Below are positions 48,988 through 60,450 of a stretch of DNA of 64,000 bases, piece by piece (positions within the stretch are counted from its first letter, which is position 1; the number at the start of each line of letters is the position of its first letter). Below the pieces are notes generated by a model. It was not told the origin of the DNA, did not search any database, and saw nothing but the letters and a program-made list of their open reading frames with translations. A program made the translations under genes and the position numbers. The stretch comes from Kappaphycus alvarezii (lineage: Eukaryota; Rhodophyta; Florideophyceae; Gigartinales; Solieriaceae): NCBI GenBank assembly GCA_002205965.3, contig NADL03000748.1, positions 124,001 through 188,000 on the forward strand, read 5' to 3'.

Positions 48988-49219
48988 CTGAATAGTCGGT
49001 CAGTCGGTGTACACTCAAGATAAGTAAAAAGAGAAAACAATACAGCACTGTATCAGACGCCACAGACGGATACCAAACAATTCCGCAAGAACTTTATGGC
49101 AGCAATGTACAGTAAAACGGGTGTCCGATGGCTAGCTACATGGTAGAGTTCATCTGCCCAGAATATATTCAAAAAATAGAGCGAATCTCTTAGAAATTCC
49201 GCAGCACCCTTATTACGGT

Positions 49220-49704
49220 ATGGTCCTGCTTGACTCTGCCTCCTTTGCAGGCCATTCAACGCAGACCTGCTTCCCACCCGTCTTGGGAAGTAGCCGTCCT
49301 ACATTTCTAATTAATAAAGCACGTCCACTCTCCCCCCTCATTGACGTGCCCAGTCCCCAGAAGATACTGAATGCATTAAACTTCTTCCAGTCATTGGATG
49401 GTGAAGAATGAATGCAGCTAGACATAGAGAAACGTCAAAATACAAGATAAAATTTCAATTTAAATCGAAAAGTTTACTTTTTACTGATATATTGCACGAG
49501 TCAGCGGGTAAGGTAACACCTTCAATTGTAGCTGGGCAACCAGTCTGTGTTCAACTGAAGAGTAACGTTTCTGAAATATATCAGTCCCGCGCTTTCGCGC
49601 TTACAATTGCAAAAGACGGTGAACGTAATGTCATCCTTGGTACCATCGACCAACAAATTCCGTTATCCCAGACTGGCAGGAAGTCCAAGTTTTGCAAAGA
49701 GTGA
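49220..49704 (+). CDS. Two short ORFs of unknown function
   Basis: 49,220-49,411 encodes 63 residues ending PQKILNALNFFQSLDGEE. 49,408-49,704 starts at an ATG overlapping that end in another frame and encodes 98 residues (ILHESAGKVTPSIVAGQPVC, then AFALTIAKDGERNVILGTID). The sequence reads like real protein without low complexity and lies just before the NOPCHAP1-like gene on the same strand. Given the frequent single-base shifts nearby, the two may be one small gene. I recognise no family. Chance openness is possible. Confidence 0.3.
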
Positions 49705-49711
49705 CTCAATT

Positions 49712-50140
49712 ATGCGTGATGAACGGAATCGAATTCCAGTAGGCTCCCACTCAGTGTTAGAAAGTTTCTCACCGTAACAGAACCCGACGGCGCACCGCAC
49801 ACTGGACATGTGGAGCCGTCAGCTCTCTTGAATCGGTTAGAGGCCTTCCTACCTCGTCTGAAATCTGCCAATGATGCATTGGCAGCGAACAAACTCGGAG
49901 AAAGTATCGTGCACCTGAAAAGGTAGCCCTGACGCGAAAGCCGTTCGTGATTCCAATGGAGAGGCGGACGGTCCGGTGACCGTTGACATGGATCTTTACG
50001 TGAATGAAAGTCTGGGAGAGCTCGTAGGGAGCACTACAAAGAATGACCGAAAGCGAGTTCAAGGTGAAGAATATGTCTTGATAAGAAGAGAAAGCGCCCT
50101 CTCATACAGATTCTCTCCCAAGCTGAATCAGAAGAGATAG
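49712..50140 (+). CDS. NOPCHAP1-like protein (snoRNP assembly chaperone), frameshifted
   Basis: From an ATG at 49,712 the protein can be followed through two single-base frame changes to the TAG at 50,138. Visible blocks: SSRLPLSVRKFLTVTEPDG, then ALLNRLEAFLPRLKSANDAL (about 49,820-49,880), and after a shift at an AAAA run (49,916) EADGPVTVDMDLYVNESLG and a basic end. The order (S/T-rich lead, L..L..FLP...AN..L helix, then a DGP...V.MD[VL] strand motif) matches human NOPCHAP1 (C12orf45), which links the R2TP chaperone to NOP58 in box C/D snoRNP assembly in the nucleus. Length of about 140 residues is near the family size. It converges on the DMXL/Rav1-like gene, tail to tail about 140 bp apart. 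The call rests on short motifs; no search was possible. Confidence 0.55.
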
Positions 50141-50278
50141 TGCCGGTCCGAGCAAAGAAAACTTAGAATAACGCCTCTTGTTGATGAATGCGTTTTTTGA
50201 ACGTCACGTATCTTTTAAGTTCCAAGGTTGGGAGTGGTTCCTCTTTTCGTTTTTGGCAAACTGTGCGCCTCGGAAGAC

Positions 50279-53200
50279 TAGATTACATTTAAGTCGAAAT
50301 CGCTCCATCCCGGTCCCCAGATTTTAACAACTCCATCACCTCCACAAGAAATAAGACTTCTGTCCGTCAATGCAAGTCCTGGGTACCGTAAGAGCCCACA
50401 AGACCTCCGATACCGTTCCACTCCAGTAGTGCCTCGTGGGCGTATGGGCATCTTGAATGATATCCAGCTGCAGTAGCGTTCGTGAATCCCACAACTTGAT
50501 CTCACCGTTTGCGCTCCCTGATACCATGGCCCTTCCCCTCGGCATTTCGAGCCAATGCAGGTGACTTCATCGGTATGCGCCGGTAATTCGGCAACGCAGG
50601 TCCGAGTTCGAATGTCCACAACAGAAAGTGATCCATCCAATCCTCCTGTGACCAACCTGACCCGATCTTCTAGCAAAGCGAGCCGTCGTGCCTCCGACTG
50701 ATGGTTTACTGCTGCGCTCCAGCTTGCATGGAAACTTGAGTTCGGTTCCCTCGTGTCAAATATTCGCAACGAGTTGCTAACAGATGGAGGTGCTGTAGGA
50801 TCACCCACGATAGCAACAACATGCCTCTCATCCAAAAATGTCCCGGCGCTTGCCGCTCTGTTATCGAATGCACGAATCGCTTTGGCGCGGCTACCTTTGA
50901 CCCCTTTATCACCTCGAGGATGTGAGCTGTATATATCAGGATCGTCCCAGACAATCACCTGTCCAGAGGCATACACTGCGAGCATTGTGTTTCCGTACGC
51001 AGAGAAGCATACGTCCGAACACGACCAAAGTTATCCTCGCGAAACGAAGCAAGTGAGATGGGATCTGCAAAGTCCCACAACCGCACGACACCATCAGTCC
51101 CTCCAGAAGCAAACCTCCTTCGAAGCGGATGTGAGGCTAACGTTGTGGCTAGTACTTGTGCCTCCAAACAACTTTTTGCCCTTGTGACGTTACTTGCTGT
51201 GACCTTCGCCTCCCAGCTTCATTGGCTTCGAGCTCTAAGGCCACATACGGGCCTTCCCCAAATCCGTCATAGCTACTAAGAAACGAATCCTCTTCATCCC
51301 GTTTTTTTTGAATGTTTTGCAAATCCCTATCCCTTGCCAGAGCTGCGAGCCTCTCATCATTTTCGAATCTATGATCCTCTACACGTTTGGATGTATAGTG
51401 ACTTCGAAATCCCGCTGGCATAGTTGTGTACGATGATGGCACTATTTCTTGAATACCTTTCGGCGTGGCGACAATAACCGCGGGAGGTCTGTTGAGCTGA
51501 CGCAAAGAGTCCGGAAAAGCGCCCTGTCTTCTCGGTAAAGGGAGGCATGTCTTCCACGACCAGACCACGGCCCCACAGCCGATGCTGAAAATCTCACGGG
51601 GTACGCTCCGTACAAAGAGTCAGCAGAGGTTGTGTCAAAAAGCTTAAGGCCTTCCTTCGCGACGCTCTGAACCACTTCTCCTCTCCTCTCCCTCCTTCTT
51701 CTCCGTCGTCGACCGCCATCTTTCTGTTCGGCGGCTTCAATGGCTGCACGCGAGGCAGCTGCTGCCATTTCCGCAGCTGCCACAGTCGCAGCCTCAGAAA
51801 GAGAGGGAGCATACTCTGGTAGGCAGCCTAGAGTCGACCATAAATCAACAAAGGCTCCCGCAGATTCATCTGGTTGGGACATGGACCCGGCAATTGCCTC
51901 AGCTCCAAATCGTTTAATGGTGTCCATTGAGCGATGGCATCTTCTGCTATTTGCTCAAGCACCTCAGATGCCCTCATCAGGCGGAAGGACTGGTCGTAAC
52001 CCATGCCTCGTCCAGGCTGCCAGAAAAGCTGACTGCTGCGCCCCCACTGCTTTCTATCATCTGCCTCCGACTTTGAGAAAGCCGCCGCGCTCGCTGCCAG
52101 GTGAGTGGCGAAGTATGCGACGCAAGCTGCCGCAAGGGTCGAGCTCAATGCTGGATGTATCCGAATAACAGCGCATGGGTCGTCAGCACTGACCGTTAAT
52201 GTTGGTGAAGAAATTGAATCATCGGTCACAGCAGTTGCAGCTCCTCCACAAACACCCACCATAGTCATTGATGGCGTCTTTCGGTTACGGCGTATATGAG
52301 TCAAGCTCCTGGAAAGCCCTAAAATTGCTGGGTTACTGGCCACATGTCGAAGAGCTTCAACGGAAACGGAATCCGGTGCATATGAACTACACACAGAAGT
52401 TAGCGATCCACTGTCTTCTTGCTCGCGCTCCGTGTGTTGATCATCTGCTGCGGAGGATGATTTTTGCTGCCATGACAATTCGCAGCTCCGCAGAGAATAA
52501 AGGATGCCAGGCCAATCACCCCGGAGAAATGCGTTTGCAAATCGCAAGGATGCTATCGCTCCACGGAACTCGATAACCAATCGCCGAAACAGGTCGTTCC
52601 TTGGGGAAATAGATTTCTCGATAAGAGATCCGGCAGCGTCATACTTCAGCAGTAGTTCTGATAAACGCTGGCTGGAAAAGGTTGGATGGTGAAGAAGGGA
52701 TAGCGCCCCTTGCACATGAAAAGTGCTCGCGACACCGCTACTACAGTAGGCAGTTCCTCTGGGCAGATTCAACAGCCTGCAGAAGGTTCGTTCGCTTGCT
52801 GTCTTGTTTGTCAAGAACTGTTAAGGCAGCACAGGTTGCGGCAAGAGCGGAGTCAACCTCATCTTCATTGCAAAGTTCAAAAGACGCCCTCTCAACAGCT
52901 TTGATCGTGATATCAACGCCTAGTGGGCTTCCGGTCAGATCCATCACATCTTGGAGCAAAAGCTCTTCTAGAGACTTTTCTTGCGCGCCGGAGATCACAG
53001 CTCCAGCTAGACAAACCGCACGACCTTTCAAAGTATCTACGGCAGCTGAAAGTAACGAGCTCTGCCATATTTCTACTTCAGTCCTGGAAGATAGGCCTTT
53101 TTCGTGGTTTACACCACGATTGCCCGTCGCTCGGATTCTGTCAAAGTTCACGAAGAGAGCAGCTACTGGACTTCCGTCCCCGAGTAGTGCATGGCTTGCC

Positions 53201-56200
53201 TTTCTCCTGCAAGCTCCAACAGTTGATAACGCCAGTTTGGTCCCCGCAGAGAAGGGCGGGAAGCTATGGCCAACACATGTGATAATGAGTGAACCACACC
53301 AGGCAGCGACCCGACTAGCACTCTTTCTGAATCGCTCATTTTCGTGCCTTTAGGTGGGTAGTGAGCTACGCTACTGCAGCCATTGCTTCTTCACCCCGTC
53401 CAGCGAGCCAAAGTGCGATGCTCTTTTTGTGGTTGTCGCCGGATAGTGCAGCTGATTTGGCGATTTCCTGCAAGTTGGTCTGCACAAGTTTTTCATCACC
53501 CAGGTACGTGCCAACAAAAGGGCGAGTTGATCATCCTTAATCCTGCTTCTTACTAGGTTAAGCGCACCTTGACGTTATCTGGCCAAAATAAAAAATGCGA
53601 TGGCTAGCCATCCAGCCTGTGCTTCGATAGTAGCACGTAAGCGTTCTTACCCGCCGCTCGACGATTTTCTGGTAGGCTAAAGTTACGCCGTAGAAATTGC
53701 GCCATCCGGGAATTTTGTTGACTTCTATACAACGCAGATAATGCGGTTCGACGCCCGAGGGCAATGTACCACAGTGCTGCTTCATCGGCATTCCTACTAG
53801 AATTGAAGTCAGATCGAGCGATTCTCTCAGCCAATTTCTTACATCCAGAACTCGATTTAACCCACCATCCAGCACCTAAAACCCTTGCAAGTTCCCACAT
53901 TTTCGTCTTTTCCTTTCCGTTTTCTTGCCCAGTGGCCATATTGGAAGAAAGTGATCCATGAGTGCATCTGCCGAGGACGAATGCACGGCGCTCGCGACGA
54001 CTGGAAGTGGCATGGCATCGGTTGTCGAAATCTCCAAGTGGCATGCGGCTATCAATGCATACTTTGCACCACAGGAGTCAAGAGACCTTAAAAATAGAGC
54101 GAACGGAGGATGATGCGCGTGCAATGGCGGCCAAAACTGTCTGTTCAGAACGCGTCACGCAAGCAAGCGACGCGAGTTTAAGACTATTTGCCAGTTTTGT
54201 CAGATCCTTCCAATTCCGTTGGCCGGAATCACAAGATCCCCTACTCTCTTTGACAGTGTCATCTGCAACAGCAGCCTCGGATTTCGCCATTAGCCGCGCA
54301 AAATTGCAGTTGCAGAACTAAACTGAAAAGGAGAACTGTTAAACTCCTCGGTCCTTGAGAATTCGCCTGCGCGTCACTCTCTTTCCACTCCAGCGGAGCT
54401 TCCTCTGCATCACACAGCAACATGGACAAGGGAGGTGGAGGAGGTATCAGTCCACGCCCAGCGCTGTAAGAGGCCTCTGATGCTTTGCGTTTCATTACGT
54501 TTCCGACAAACTCGTTCAATTCGTCCAAAGCGGACAAGACCTGCCAGGCACGACCTCCAGTTAAAAGCTGAGCCATAAGTGCCTTTGATGGAGAATATCC
54601 TGCAGCTCCTGAAATAAAACTCAAAGGATGTGAGTCTGGCTTGGTAGTAGCTAACACAGAAATCCTCTTCCATTTGTAATTGCCAGGACCCCTTTCCCTA
54701 TGTGGCGCACGCAATGCTTCTGTGGGGGAAGCGAGTCCCAGGGACTTCATTCTTCTGAACGCATTCCCAGGGAGCTCCAAGAACTCTTCTGTAACGTTGA
54801 AACACCATTCCGTTGTAAGACCACAGCGGAAAAATTCCCGTCTAGATCATATCCAAGGGAGGCTCCACAGTCAACAGAGATTGGTACTGAGGATGTCCCA
54901 TTCTCTCTAGCATACATCGGCCCTGTAGTTGCCATTTCATTGTCAATACTCAATTCAATGCTCCATTCAGAGATATCCGACGAGTTTCGAGACCATACAA
55001 ATGCCCTCCCATTTGCATGCAAGGCCATGACTCGCAACCCATTCGCTAGAACCTCAACAGTCTCAACTGGAGATCCTTCGGACGCAGCTGATTTTAAATG
55101 ACACAGCTCCCTCACCATATTACCCCCTCCTCTCCGTCTTCATCCTCGCTATCACCATTTTCATGCAATTTTCGATCAACCTCAGATTCTCCGACGTTGT
55201 AGATGAACACTGTTCCGTCTGTACCGCCTGTGACAAACACTTGTCGATTGTGATTCGATATTGCATTTGCGGCTGCACATGTTACCGTAACGTGCTTATC
55301 TCCTGCAAAGCGAATGACGATGGCTCAATGACAATTTCGTCCTTCCGACGTCTTGAAACAGACCAAACACATAAACGACCTCCGCTGCGTACTCCAAATA
55401 GGGCGCAACGAACGCTGCTTACAGGATCTGAGAATGACATTCCAAGCGGAATCGCGATCAGTTGCCTCGTTGTTTCGAATTGCCCCTTTCCTCGGGGATG
55501 GCAAACAGACGGGTTTGGCAAATTGAATGTCATGAGCTGAAGCCTTCTCCCGCTGGTTAATAAGGTTTACAAACTTGAACAAGCGGAGGGTTCCGAGAGC
55601 AGAGTCGCAGCGAACACACCCAACTCCCACAGATTGGCGAAGTGGTGCGGTGGCGCAAAAGTCACAGTTGTTTGTGGACCCGGCAATGCCGCCACAGCTG
55701 TCATTGGTTCCCATGCTCCGCTAGAAACACTCGTTCTCCACACAATTACATCACCATTCTTGCCGCGACTCGCCAGCCATCCATCGGTGGACAGCATCAG
55801 TGTATTGCTTTGGTCACTGACGACCAGGTCTTCCACGACAGAGCTGTGACCAATTCCAATTCGCGCCCTGCAAACAGCCGGCATTGTAGAGTAGGGCAAA
55901 TGTCGTACCGCGCAAGAAAGGGAAGCCCTTTTCGAACTGCTAACACGAAAATAGCAACTATATTTGGGATCTGGCGGTTCCGGGCTTCGTAACCTTCGCT
56001 CACCGTTAGATATCGCGTAAGACTTGACCAACCCAACCTTGTAATCAGACCCAGTTGTTAAGGAATCGGTGCAACTGCCTTCATTGCGGTCACAGCCAAA
56101 TCCCTCAGCGGTAATTCCCTTGGCCGGAATTCATCATCATGACTCATTTCAACTCCCATGAGGGGCTCACCAGACGCTGGTTCCAAGCGTGCAAATTCCG

Positions 56201-57363
56201 CACGTGGGCGATCGTCCAGGCCACGCACCTTCCACGCGCGGGCGTCGCCCCCTGCCACGCGTATAATCCAATGTATGCAGCGACTCGGTTTTGGAGCGGT
56301 ACCCTCAGAGAGCAGCAGGTGAGCAGCATTGGTTGCCATTGCATCCCCTTCGTCATCAGCAACCCCTCCCCCCCCCCCCAGTTTAAGAAAGATGCGCCGG
56401 CACGTGGTGTGCTCTCTACGTGCGGGCTTCTGGCGATTTCCTCCATCCAGGACTCAGCTCCGGCGGTGAGACCAGGTGATTTGCGACTAGTCTCCAGTGC
56501 GAGACGAACTCGCTGTCTTTACCCACAGACGAATGGTCCCATCGCGATCGACAGTCATGAGTGCTTGGTTTCCACCCCCGCGCTTCTTCCAGTCCATCGC
56601 TGCCACACCAGATCGCCCAAGCACAATCTCTGTGCACGGCAAGAGGTCATCAGTTTTCTGCTGCTTGCGTCTCGGAAGGGCCCAAATGTAAGCCTTTCTG
56701 GAGTACAGCCCTGACGCGGTGACAAAAGCACCGTCAGGAGAAATTGCTCCCATCGATAAAGCCTTTGTCGGGAGGGCGTCTGCTTTGATAGCTTGTGCAA
56801 GGGTGTACTGCACTGGTCTGCAGGCCGGTCAAGATTCCAAATGAAGACGCCTTCTGCAATAGCGCAAAGCATGGTACCAGTGGAACTCCAAGATAAAGAA
56901 ACGACAGGCTCTGTGTCTTGTATTTGCTCCACATGCAAACAGTCTCAACGAAATCTTCTCCGTACACATACTTTTTCTCAACGGCTCGATCAGACCAGCC
57001 CTCATACACGACGATAGTGTTTCCAAACGCCACGGCAATGGCGGCATCTCGGTGGCGAAAAGCAAGCGCAGTGACAGCGCTTCGAACACCTTCAGGACAT
57101 CGCAGGCGACGCAATGCATCAAGATCTGTACCCCGAGCAATTACGACTTCATCTGAGGCTGCATATGCAACGAGAAGCACAGCCCTGAAGAGCAAGACGT
57201 CTAAGCCGCCTGAACAAGGAGTAACTGGAGGACAAGCGTTTTGAACTACGTGCAATCCAGATGGTGGTGGACGCAACGCAAAGGCAAAACGCTCTGCATC
57301 TGCATGTTCATCTCTGCCGGCAAAGTTAGATGGATATGGTGAAGGTCTTGTGGGCTTTGACAT
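50279..57363 (-). CDS. DMXL/Rav1-like WD-repeat protein (RAVE/rabconnectin), many frameshifts
   Basis: Rav1 and DMXL1/2 are the large scaffold subunits that bind V1 and promote V-ATPase assembly on acidic membranes. About 2,300 codons can be followed without introns. N-terminal propellers at 57,363 to about 54,750: HVEQIQDTEPVVSLSW, ALMTVDRDGTIRLW, WLASRGKNGDVIVW, GVRSGGRLCVWSV, FVTGGTDGTVFIYNV. The central alpha-solenoid (Rav1 C-terminal domain) at about 54,300-53,400 carries the diagnostic MWELARVLGAGWWVKSSSG, DEAALWYIALGRRTALSALY and GKNAYVLLSKHRLDG. A long helical region follows to 51,200. The C-terminal propeller at 51,167-50,279 has RFASGGTDGVVRLWDF, LVTGGLDGSLSVVDI, MVSGSANGEIKLWDS and SLISCGGDGVVKIWG. 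The frame changes at least fifteen times, each abutting and often at homopolymers (for example a C10 run on the + strand near 56,370), with very few nonsense codons. Either the assembly has indel errors or this is a pseudogene. The start ATG at 57,363 is the first in frame, but the frame is open somewhat further upstream. Confidence 0.85.
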
Positions 57364-58150
57364 TGAGAGGGCTTTACACCCGGATGGAAGTGCTGTAGAA
57401 GAGGTGGTGGCAGCATTTAACGATGCCCGGATCTGGTCACTCCGACCGAAAGAGCGTTGAACAACAACATTTTCTTTTAGGCGAGAAGATTAACACGTGC
57501 CAGCTAATAGGACCACTTGAGCACCGTTTTTATTATTTTCATACACATTACAGAACAGTACTGTACTATAGTTGTAATGTACGGTATCACTGTACTTTGG
57601 CATTTTCTGTAAGCAATCTCCCAACATCCAGCAGCGAGTGTGACATGGACTGATGCAATTGCTTAAAACAAATTCGAGAAAAATCATCCTGAGCGCTTGA
57701 TGAGCTGTAAACAAACCATTCAAAGAATCCAAGTTTTGCCATTTTGCCACATGTACCAATGGGGCACCCAGATTTTCGCATTCAGGGAGTCCTCAGGTGC
57801 TACTCTCTTTGCCCGAACTAAAACCTTACTGAAATAAGGAACAGCTGGTTACGTACTGAAACGAATTAATGGTGTGATAACCTGGCCTGTACCATACTGT
57901 AATCTGCAGTGCTGTACTGTACTGTAAAGTACATACCGCATGGTGCATATGTACACCTGTACACCTACAGTACTGAACTGTACTTTCTAGCTAGGAACGG
58001 TAATACTGCACAGCAAAATACTGCGCAGTACTGTACAGTACTGTATGTACAGTAGGGAAATACGGAGTGCTCAAACTGCGGTGATCTGTCTCGGGAAGTC
58101 CACTACTGTACATTTTCCAGGATTCAAAGGCAGATGTCGCTTGATACAAT
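57364..58150. repeat. Intergenic spacer with TACTGTAC-type simple repeats
   Basis: Upstream of the DMXL/Rav1-like gene. From about 57,880 to 58,060 the sequence is rich in TACTGTA and its complement TACAGTA in both orientations, which makes many small palindromes. Similar runs occur near 59,700-59,740 (TACTGTACTGTACTGTAC), 36,285, 40,930, 41,520 and 46,805. No gene is supported here. Confidence 0.6.
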
Positions 58151-58367
58151 GGGTGCATCCGGGAAATGCCAGTTCGCCAATTCGCAAAAAATCCGACAAA
58201 TGAGAGCCCTTAAAAAGTGGTGAATCCGCCAAATATGATCAACTGAAGAGACCCCCTCCAGGGGTTCCCCACTTCGCCACATGCCAGATGTGACATAAAA
58301 CTGTGTTTTGGAGGTGCAAGTACCAGATATGACACCATAGGTCATATCGAACACACCCCCAACCGCT

Positions 58368-58920
58368 ATGCATCCAGCAAGACGAAAGGCTTTGGCTGCC
58401 TTGGCAGTTTCAGCTGCATCCCTCACTGTTGCGATAATCGCATTCCGAATTCGTCGATCCCGAGCGCGACCCCGGCGCCCCAATCGGTCTCGACGCAGCG
58501 CAAAATTCCGCCGAGCCGCACTGTTTCATCCGGTTCGAAGCTCCAGCTCAACCCCGTGGAACCAGATTCTGTCCTGTGGTACAGACGATGACTTTCTGCT
58601 TACAACAAACTTTACTCGCACTTTAGTCTAGGATCAGCCCCCCTGGTTTGAGGCAGAACGACAGCTCATTAACTATGGGAGCCCGTTTCGAAAGGGACCA
58701 AAGGCAAGAGGAAGACATCCAATTTTACGTTCTGTTGATTTGCTCGGATTGACTCTTTGGTACCTCAAGGGCAAATGCCCGATTTACAAACTATGCCCTA
58801 CATTTGGTGTAACCGACACCTCCGCTGTTGTGTAGTTGGACTACAGTTTGGAGGTGATGAGGCGTGTGGTTAAGAAACAGAAGAAGTGTGGAATTCGCTG
58901 GCCATCTGTAACTGTACTGT
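58368..58920 (+). pseudogene. Truncated Harbinger-like transposase
   Basis: 58,368-58,631 encodes a basic Arg-rich N-terminus and ends TDDDFLLTTNFTRTLV. After a stop, a second frame from about 58,640 reads PWFEAERQLINYGSPFRKG, SVDLLGLTLWYLKGKCPIYK, LCPTFGVTDTSAVV, an in-frame TAG, and LDYSLEVMRRVVKKQKKCGI. L..LGL.L.YL......IY.LC..FGV...S...WL.Y.LE.....V is the helix-turn-helix region upstream of the DDE core in protist Harbinger-like transposases. The catalytic domain is absent. Confidence 0.6.
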
Positions 58921-58944
58921 AAAAGCTGGCATACGATGAAGCTT

Positions 58945-59225
58945 CTAACCCTGAGATTCGGATAAACTCTTGATCATAACAGCCATTCGTTGCAACAACT
59001 CATTCGTTGGACGCAAGCTCTCCGCAACCTCTTCCTTGATAGCACTTTTAATGTCATCTCTCGTCATAGCATTCATAGTATTGCCCTCCGGTGCCGAAAA
59101 CGCCTGGGAAATCGCACCCATTTGCGATAAAATTGACCGAAGTGCTCGAGAATCTCGCCGTCAATACTCGCAGACCTCTTTGAAGGCGTTTCTGTGCCCG
59201 TACTTCGAGCGGATAGAGATTTCAT
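58945..59225 (-). pseudogene. Second ORF of the Harbinger-like element
   Basis: From the ATG at 59,225 the minus strand reads MKSLSARSTGTETPSKRSAS, then after a one-base shift LRSILSQMGAISQAFSAPEG and, towards a stop at 58,945, DIKSAIKEEVAESLRPTNEL plus LLQRMAVMIKSLSESQG, a likely coiled coil. It converges on the transposase remnant and lies just inside the right TIR, the position of the accessory DNA-binding ORF of PIF/Harbinger elements. No Myb-like motif was identified. The upstream proline/serine-rich open stretch to 59,591 includes the TIR and is probably not coding. Confidence 0.45.
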
Positions 59226-59789
59226 AATGTAGAAGGCAGCAGGGCAACGATGGGTGAGGGAGGGGGGCGCGAATGAGGGGGGTGCAGTGGAAGAGGAGGT
59301 GGGGAATGACACACAGACGACTGTTGAGGGAGGGGGGAGCACTAATGAGGGGGTTGCGGCCAATGAGGAGCTAGGGGATGAGACAGAATCGATTTGAGAG
59401 GGAGGGAGATGATGGGAGGGAGAGAGGCAGGCGCGCAATTGAGTGTAGAGGTGTAATGTTTTTATGGCGCAAATGCATTTTCTTGGTAAGGCACATCGAA
59501 AATGGCGATTTGGCTTCGGTGCATCAGGAATGGAATTTTCTGGGGTCGCCAAAATTTGGCGAATTGGCGAACTGGCATTTCCCGGATGCACGTGTCGAGC
59601 ACAATTTGGACTTTGTATCCGAATCTACTTCTGGATTTAGTATCCGGATCTGGATTTAGTATCCTGATCTACAGTACTCTGCTGCCACCGTCGTACGGGC
59701 TATTGTATGATACTGTACTGTACTGTACTGTACCTAACCGTGTCGGTCGCCCCAACGCTTGACAGGCTCCCTTCAAAACCATACGAATA

Positions 59790-60272
59790 CAGTCGAATCT
59801 TGATAAGCGGAACTATGATGGGGTAGGCAACAAGTTCCTTTTAACACTTAGTTTCGCGTATCGAAGTACTAACATACCATTTCATTCTCTGCCAATCAAA
59901 TATTAGTCGGTCAAAAATTTATTTGAAAAAGATATCTATTATACTCTGTGTAATCGTATTGGAACTCTCGAAACGTAAATGTGCCTGAAGCTTTCTAATT
60001 GCCCGTTCAAAAGCATAATCGTTGATATCTGCTTCAATTGCCACTTTTATTGCAATAAAAAGCGCCTTTAGCTGCTGATCATATGACGGTAGCTCATCAT
60101 CCTCAACTGCATCATCTTCATCCTCAACCGGAGCACTAATATCCCTAATGCTGAATTTTAATGTAAGGTATACCATACATAAACTTTCTTGAACGGTAAC
60201 TTCGTCAGAACCGCGTCGTTCAAAAAATAAAGCCAATAGACATTTTTCTGACGGGGTTCTCCATCCTTTCAC
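59790..60272 (-). mobile_element. pogo/Tigger-like transposon end
   Basis: 59,790-59,813 (CAGTCGAATCTTGATAAGCG onward, preceded by TA) resembles the terminal inverted repeat of Tigger/pogo elements. Immediately inside, the minus-strand ORF 60,272-59,919 (117 residues) ends IRKLQAHLRFESSNTITQSI then IDIFFK, matching the usual C-terminus of pogo/Tigger transposases (L.KLQ..L.......KQ..I..FF). It also has an acidic stretch (VEDEDDAVEDDELPSYDQQL). The catalytic DDE part upstream is missing and the other TIR was not found. Confidence 0.6.
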
Positions 60273-60450
60273 GAAGTTTCATAGAAATCGGTCAACAATG
60301 TTGCCAGAATGAGCGTTGCAAAGTTGGGCCTCAAAAAGGTCAATTTCAGGTTGAGAACTCCCTTTATGTACAGCATAGCGTACACAAATCTCTTATTTTA
60401 TCTTTGCAATCTGCTTGTATCGCGTTTAGAACTACCTATGCAGATCCCGA

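Larger units (their letters stand above)
58153..59591. mobile_element. Harbinger-like DNA transposon with perfect 33-bp TIRs, deleted
   Basis: 58,153-58,185 and 59,559-59,591 are perfect reverse complements over 33 bases (left starts GTGCATCCGGGAAATG). The element is 1.44 kb. It encodes, from the left (+), the N-terminal part of a transposase and, from the right (-), a second ORF; both are listed separately. The DDE catalytic half is missing, so the copy is an internal-deletion, non-autonomous form. No clear target-site duplication was found next to the TIRs. Confidence 0.8.

Noticed and set aside
52682-53353. A 223-codon + strand ORF
   Set aside because: Antisense to the DMXL/Rav1-like gene; no motif of its own.
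56139-56714. A 191-codon + strand ORF
   Set aside because: Antisense to the N-terminal WD-repeat part of the DMXL/Rav1-like gene.
50279-57363. Introns as explanation for frame changes in the DMXL/Rav1-like gene
   Set aside because: At the breaks inspected the protein continues immediately in the new frame with overlapping ORFs, leaving no room for introns.
59225-59591. N-terminal extension of the minus-strand Harbinger ORF (proline/serine-rich)
   Set aside because: It begins within the terminal inverted repeat and is low-complexity; translation more likely starts at the ATG at 59,225.
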